Source: Oscillibacter sp.
GTDB lineage: Bacteria > Bacillota > Clostridia > Oscillospirales > Oscillospiraceae
NCBI GenBank assembly: GCA_022796315.1
Contig: JAAWIL010000026.1
Coordinates: 1-16,499 of the forward strand
DNA length: 16,499 nt
Direction of reading: 5' to 3'
The notes under the pieces are model-generated. The model made no database searches. It was not told the origin of the DNA and was given only the letters and a program-made list of their open reading frames with translations. Below are positions 13,885-16,499 of the stretch, one piece after another. The position numbers were made by a program, and so were the translations under genes. Numbering within the stretch: position 1 is the stretch's first letter; each line of letters opens with the position of its first letter.

Positions 13885-15809
13885 TTCTCCACAAGCTCCT
13901 TTGCCTGTTTTTTGACCCTGGGTTTGGATTTGGGGAAGACGCCCTCACCCCGCAGAAACACCGCGCCGAAGGCGGGGATCTGAATGGCCGCAGAGTGATC
14001 CCTGCCGTGAGAGGGAACCGCCTCCACCAGCACAGGTTCCTTGTCGCCGAAGCCGTCGCCGCCATAGGCGGTGTCGTCCGTGTTGAACACGGGCGTATAC
14101 TTCCGGTGGGCCGGGACGCCCATCCGGTAGTTTTCATAGGTATTGGGGGAGAAATTCACCGCGCACATCAGGTCGCGGCCCTTCTTGTCCCTGCGCAGGA
14201 AGACCACCACGTTGTTGTGGTTGTCGTCCGGCACCAGCCACTCAAAGCCATCCAGGCCGAAGTCGATCTCCCACAGAGCCGCCTGCTTCTTATAGAAGGC
14301 GTTGATGTCCTTGAAGAACTGATGCTGTCCGCGGTTCTCCGCGTTCTCCAGCAGGTACCAGTCCAGCTGCCCGTTGGAGTCCCACTCGTGCCACTGGCCC
14401 AGCTCCGTGCCCATGAACGTCAGCTTCTTCCCCGGGTGGGCCAGCAGGTAGGCGTAGAACCCCCGCTCACACCGGAGCTGATTTACATAATCCCCCGGCA
14501 TCTTGCCCACCAGGGAGCCCTTCATGTGAACCACTTCGTCGTGACTCATGGGCAGAATGAAGTTCTCGGAAAAGGCGTACATGATGGAAAAGGTGATGTC
14601 CTTGTGGTGGTCCTGGCGGAACCAGGGGTCCAGCTTCAGGTAGTGGCACATGTCGTTCATCCACCCCATGTTCCACTTGAGGTTGAAGCCCAATCCCCCC
14701 ACATCCACCGGCCGGGTCACCAAAGGCCACGCGGTGGACTCCTCCGCGATCATCAGCACCTCCGGCTTCACCTGGAAGGCCATGGTGTTCAGCTGGCGCA
14801 AAAACTCAATGGCCTCCAGATTCTCATGTCCGCCGTACTGGTTGGGCGTCCAGGCGCCCCCCTGGCGGTCGTAGTCCAGGTACAGCATGGACGCCACCGC
14901 GTCCACCCGCAGGCCGTCGATGTGGTACTCCTCCAGCCAGAACCGGGCGGAGGAGAGCAGGAAGCTCTTGACCTCGGGCCGGCCGTAGTCAAACACCCGG
15001 GTTCCCCAGCCGGCGTGCTCCCACTTGTTGGGGTCGCTGTACTCATAGCAGCAGGTGCCGTCAAATTCATAGAGTCCCTGGATATCCTTGCAGAAGTGGG
15101 CCGGCACCCAGTCCAGAATCACCGTGATGTTGTTCTTGTGCATGTGGTTCACAAACCACATGAAATCCTCCGGGACGCCGAACCGGGAGGTGGGGGCGAA
15201 GTATCCCGTGCCCTGATAGCCCCAGGAGTCGTCCAGGGGGTGCTCCGCCACCGGCAGCAGCTCGATGGCCGTATACCCCATGTCCTTGACATAGGCCGCC
15301 AGCTCCCTGGCCAGGTCCCGGTAGTCGATGAAGTCCCCATTCTCCCGCTTCCTCCAGGAGCCCAGGTGTACCTCATAAATATTCAGGGGGGCGTCATACA
15401 CCGGATGCTGCCGCCGCTTCTCCTGAAAGGCGGCGTCCGTCCAGGGGAAGCCGGAAATATCGTAGAGTTTGCTGGCTGTGGCGGGCCGGGTCTCCGTATG
15501 GAAGCCGTAGGGGTCCGCCTTGAGGCGCCATTGGCCGTCCGCCCCCTGCACTGCATATTTATAAGATGTATACCGCTCCAGATCCGGCAGGAAGCCCTCC
15601 CAGATCTGGCCCTTTCGCTCCAGCGGATGGGCCGACTGGTCCCACTGGTTGAAATCCCCCACCACGGAGACGCCCATCGCGTGGGGGGCCCAGACCCGGA
15701 ACTCCCAGCCCTCTCTGCCCCTCTGTTTGGCCGGATGGGCGCCGAACCAGCGCCAGCCGTCCGTCATGGCACCGGCATGGAACTGCTCGGCCTGAAACTT
15801 TTCCGCCAT
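13881..15809 (-). CDS. glgB: 1,4-alpha-glucan branching enzyme
   Basis: A 642-residue GH13 enzyme that cuts alpha-1,4 chains and rejoins them as alpha-1,6 branches. An N-terminal CBM48 domain (about 20-115, 'FRVWAPHAMGVSVVGDFNQWD') is followed by the catalytic barrel. The nucleophile is D303 (DGLRVDAVASMLY), the acid/base E356 (MIAEEST), and the third carboxylate D424 (MSHDEVVH). The short N-terminus fits Bacillus-type enzymes, which lack the extra N1 domain of E. coli GlgB. It is the first gene of the operon, 70-75 bases downstream of the expected transcription start, with a GAGAGGAG ribosome site. The last four bases overlap glgC. Confidence 0.96.
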   Translation of the reverse strand: MAEKFQAEQFHAGAMTDGWRWFGAHPAKQRGREGWEFRVWAPHAMGVSVVGDFNQWDQSAHPLERKGQIWEGFLPDLERYTSYKYAVQGADGQWRLKADPYGFHTETRPATASKLYDISGFPWTDAAFQEKRRQHPVYDAPLNIYEVHLGSWRKRENGDFIDYRDLARELAAYVKDMGYTAIELLPVAEHPLDDSWGYQGTGYFAPTSRFGVPEDFMWFVNHMHKNNITVILDWVPAHFCKDIQGLYEFDGTCCYEYSDPNKWEHAGWGTRVFDYGRPEVKSFLLSSARFWLEEYHIDGLRVDAVASMLYLDYDRQGGAWTPNQYGGHENLEAIEFLRQLNTMAFQVKPEVLMIAEESTAWPLVTRPVDVGGLGFNLKWNMGWMNDMCHYLKLDPWFRQDHHKDITFSIMYAFSENFILPMSHDEVVHMKGSLVGKMPGDYVNQLRCERGFYAYLLAHPGKKLTFMGTELGQWHEWDSNGQLDWYLLENAENRGQHQFFKDINAFYKKQAALWEIDFGLDGFEWLVPDDNHNNVVVFLRRDKKGRDLMCAVNFSPNTYENYRMGVPAHRKYTPVFNTDDTAYGGDGFGDKEPVLVEAVPSHGRDHSAAIQIPAFGAVFLRGEGVFPKSKPRVKKQAKELVEK

Positions 15810-15886
15810 AACCTTGCTCCTCTCCCCGCCGCCGGTTCCCCGGCCTGCGGGTCCTTCGTATTTTTCAAAACGGGGTTTGATGGTTT

Positions 15887-15915
15887 ATTATACCGCTTCC
15901 GGGAAAATGCGTCAA
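15887..15915 (-). promoter_or_regulatory. glgB: Sigma-A promoter of the glg operon
   Basis: On the minus strand: -35 TTGACG (15910-15915), a 17-base spacer, -10 TATAAT (15887-15892). It is the best promoter match upstream of glgB. No obvious operator or catabolite-response palindrome was seen nearby. Confidence 0.85.
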
Positions 15916-16108
15916 GCGGCCTCCTGTCGAAAAAGCCGGTCGCTTTTAGTCGTTTTCACCAATTCTCCTGTTTATTCATTCGATTTACTCCCCTCAGTTT
16001 TGTGCTTTTCTACAATTATTCGGTCGAACTTTGACGTTTTCTTCACATACTTTGCGGTCTGAGCGCCGGCCCATCCGGCTCTTTATACCCTCAATCCCCG
16101 CATCTTTC
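15916..16108. other. Non-coding interval between the glg and DUF5655 promoters
   Basis: This is part of a 455-base region without a recognisable gene (15810-16264). It is AT-richer than the genes around it. On the minus strand two very short frames (7 and 15 codons, near 15915-15975) overlap as in coupled genes, but I see no coding signal. No RNA gene or riboswitch was recognised. Confidence 0.4.
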
Positions 16109-16137
16109 TTGACGCCGGCCCGCGCCTGTGATATGGT
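16109..16137 (+). promoter_or_regulatory. Sigma-A promoter upstream of the DUF5655-like gene
   Basis: -35 TTGACG (16109-16114), a 17-base spacer, -10 TATGGT (16132-16137) with an extended TGn just before it. It implies a leader of about 120 bases before the ATG at 16265, which is long for this region. Confidence 0.65.
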
Positions 16138-16264
16138 ACACAAATCAGAGCTTGTATTTCTATGCCGGGCGGGCGGGAAAAAGACCTCCTGGAGGGCCTG
16201 CAGCGGCTGCGCGTCCAGGTTCTGAAGCCCGCCGCGTCCCGCGCTGACGGGAGGAGGATGCCCC

Positions 16265-16420
16265 ATGAATCTGCCGGAACACTACCTGGACGACCTGCTG
16301 CTGTTCTTCGGCCGCAGGCCCGGAACACTGGCGCTGTACGAGGCGCTGCTCCGCCGCCTGGACGCGGCCTTCCCCGGCGCCTCCCTGAAGATCCAGAAGA
16401 CTCAGAAGCTGTACCAATAG
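16265..16420 (+). pseudogene. DUF5655-like protein gene truncated by a repeat insertion
   Basis: An open frame of 51 codons with AGGAGG eight bases before the ATG. The first 47 residues, with LLLFFGRRPGTLALYEALLRR and SLKIQKTQ, resemble the N-terminus of DUF5655 proteins, which in my recollection run on past 'KxQKTQ' with 'ISFY-R--FACVSF' to about 110-125 residues. Here, right after Gln47, the sequence becomes the start of a repeat element, which adds KLYQ and a stop. The function of the family is unknown. The gene appears complete at its 5' end, with a promoter, and broken at its 3' end; the rest should lie beyond the window. Confidence 0.65.
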
Positions 16421-16499
16421 GTGACGGTATGCAGATTGGCAAGAAAAATTTTTGCCTGGCAAGGAAGAAACTCGCAGGAATCCTGACGGATTTCAAGAG
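16405..16499 (+). mobile_element. Left part of a MITE-like repeat (copy C), cut by the window edge
   Basis: From about 16423 this matches the left half of the element at 7064-7223: a GACG-TATG block, GATTGGC-AG, a T-run, CAAGG, then AATCCTG-CGGATT-CAAG. The probable left end is GAAGCTGTACC at 16405, a variant of the GAGCCTGT end, preceded by TCA (16402-16404), which fits a TNA target. The end assignment is less certain than in the complete copy. The right half is outside the window. Confidence 0.6.

Noticed and set aside
15915..15980. Two tiny coupled frames (7 and 15 codons) on the minus strand just upstream of the glgB promoter
   Set aside because: Although AGGAG and GGGGAG-like sites precede them, they are too short to support, end upstream of the glg promoter and so cannot act as its leader peptide.
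13863..16034. A 723-codon plus-strand frame opposite glgB
   Set aside because: The same GC-bias shadow effect; glgB is certain from its catalytic motifs.

Overview
The window looks like chromosome from a GC-rich, anaerobic, gut-type Firmicute, most likely Clostridia of the Oscillospiraceae group (Flavonifractor/Oscillibacter-like). This is an inference from several things. Genes have strong AGGAGG-type ribosome sites and sigma-A promoters with 17-nt spacers. There is a rubrerythrin, an ECF sigma factor with a membrane partner, and glycogen genes in the order glgB-glgC-glgD-glgA-glgP, the Bacillus-type order. No rRNA, tRNA, CRISPR array, phage gene or complete transposase gene was seen.

Layout. 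Positions 1-213 hold two adjacent small mobile-element-like repeats. Next come a soluble histidine-kinase-like protein that appears to lack its phospho-accepting histidine (299-1108, minus) and a rubrerythrin (1381-1989, plus). The rubrerythrin converges on an orphan oligopeptide-type substrate-binding lipoprotein (2040-3686, minus) across a perfect palindrome. A core-only DEAD-box RNA helicase (3956-5110, minus) and a small XRE-type regulator (5372-5587, plus) follow, each with its own promoter region. Between 5590 and 5782 lies a compact series of four perfect hairpins, the outer two being identical 36-bp sequences. An ECF sigma factor and a membrane anti-sigma candidate form a two-gene operon (6964 to 5820, minus). 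A complete 160-bp repeat element with a 3-bp target duplication sits at 7061-7226.

Positions 7301-15809 (minus) are the glycogen locus. A consensus promoter at 15887-15915 drives glgB, glgC and glgD, whose ends overlap by 4 nt. A terminator-like hairpin separates glgD from glgA and glgP. GlgC and GlgD make ADP-glucose, GlgA polymerises it, GlgB branches the polymer and GlgP degrades it to glucose-1-phosphate. GlgA carries an unusual Ala/Pro/Glu tail of about 80 residues ending in a lysine-rich segment.

At the right edge, a strong promoter leads to a short DUF5655-like gene (16265-16420) that breaks off at the point where another copy of the repeat family starts. The repeat family (1-82, 86-213, 7064-7223, 16405-16499) is the most interesting theme: its ends vary but its core is shared, and it seems to target TNA sites. 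Both ends of the window fall at the same point inside this repeat, so the window may be a whole contig broken at repeats.
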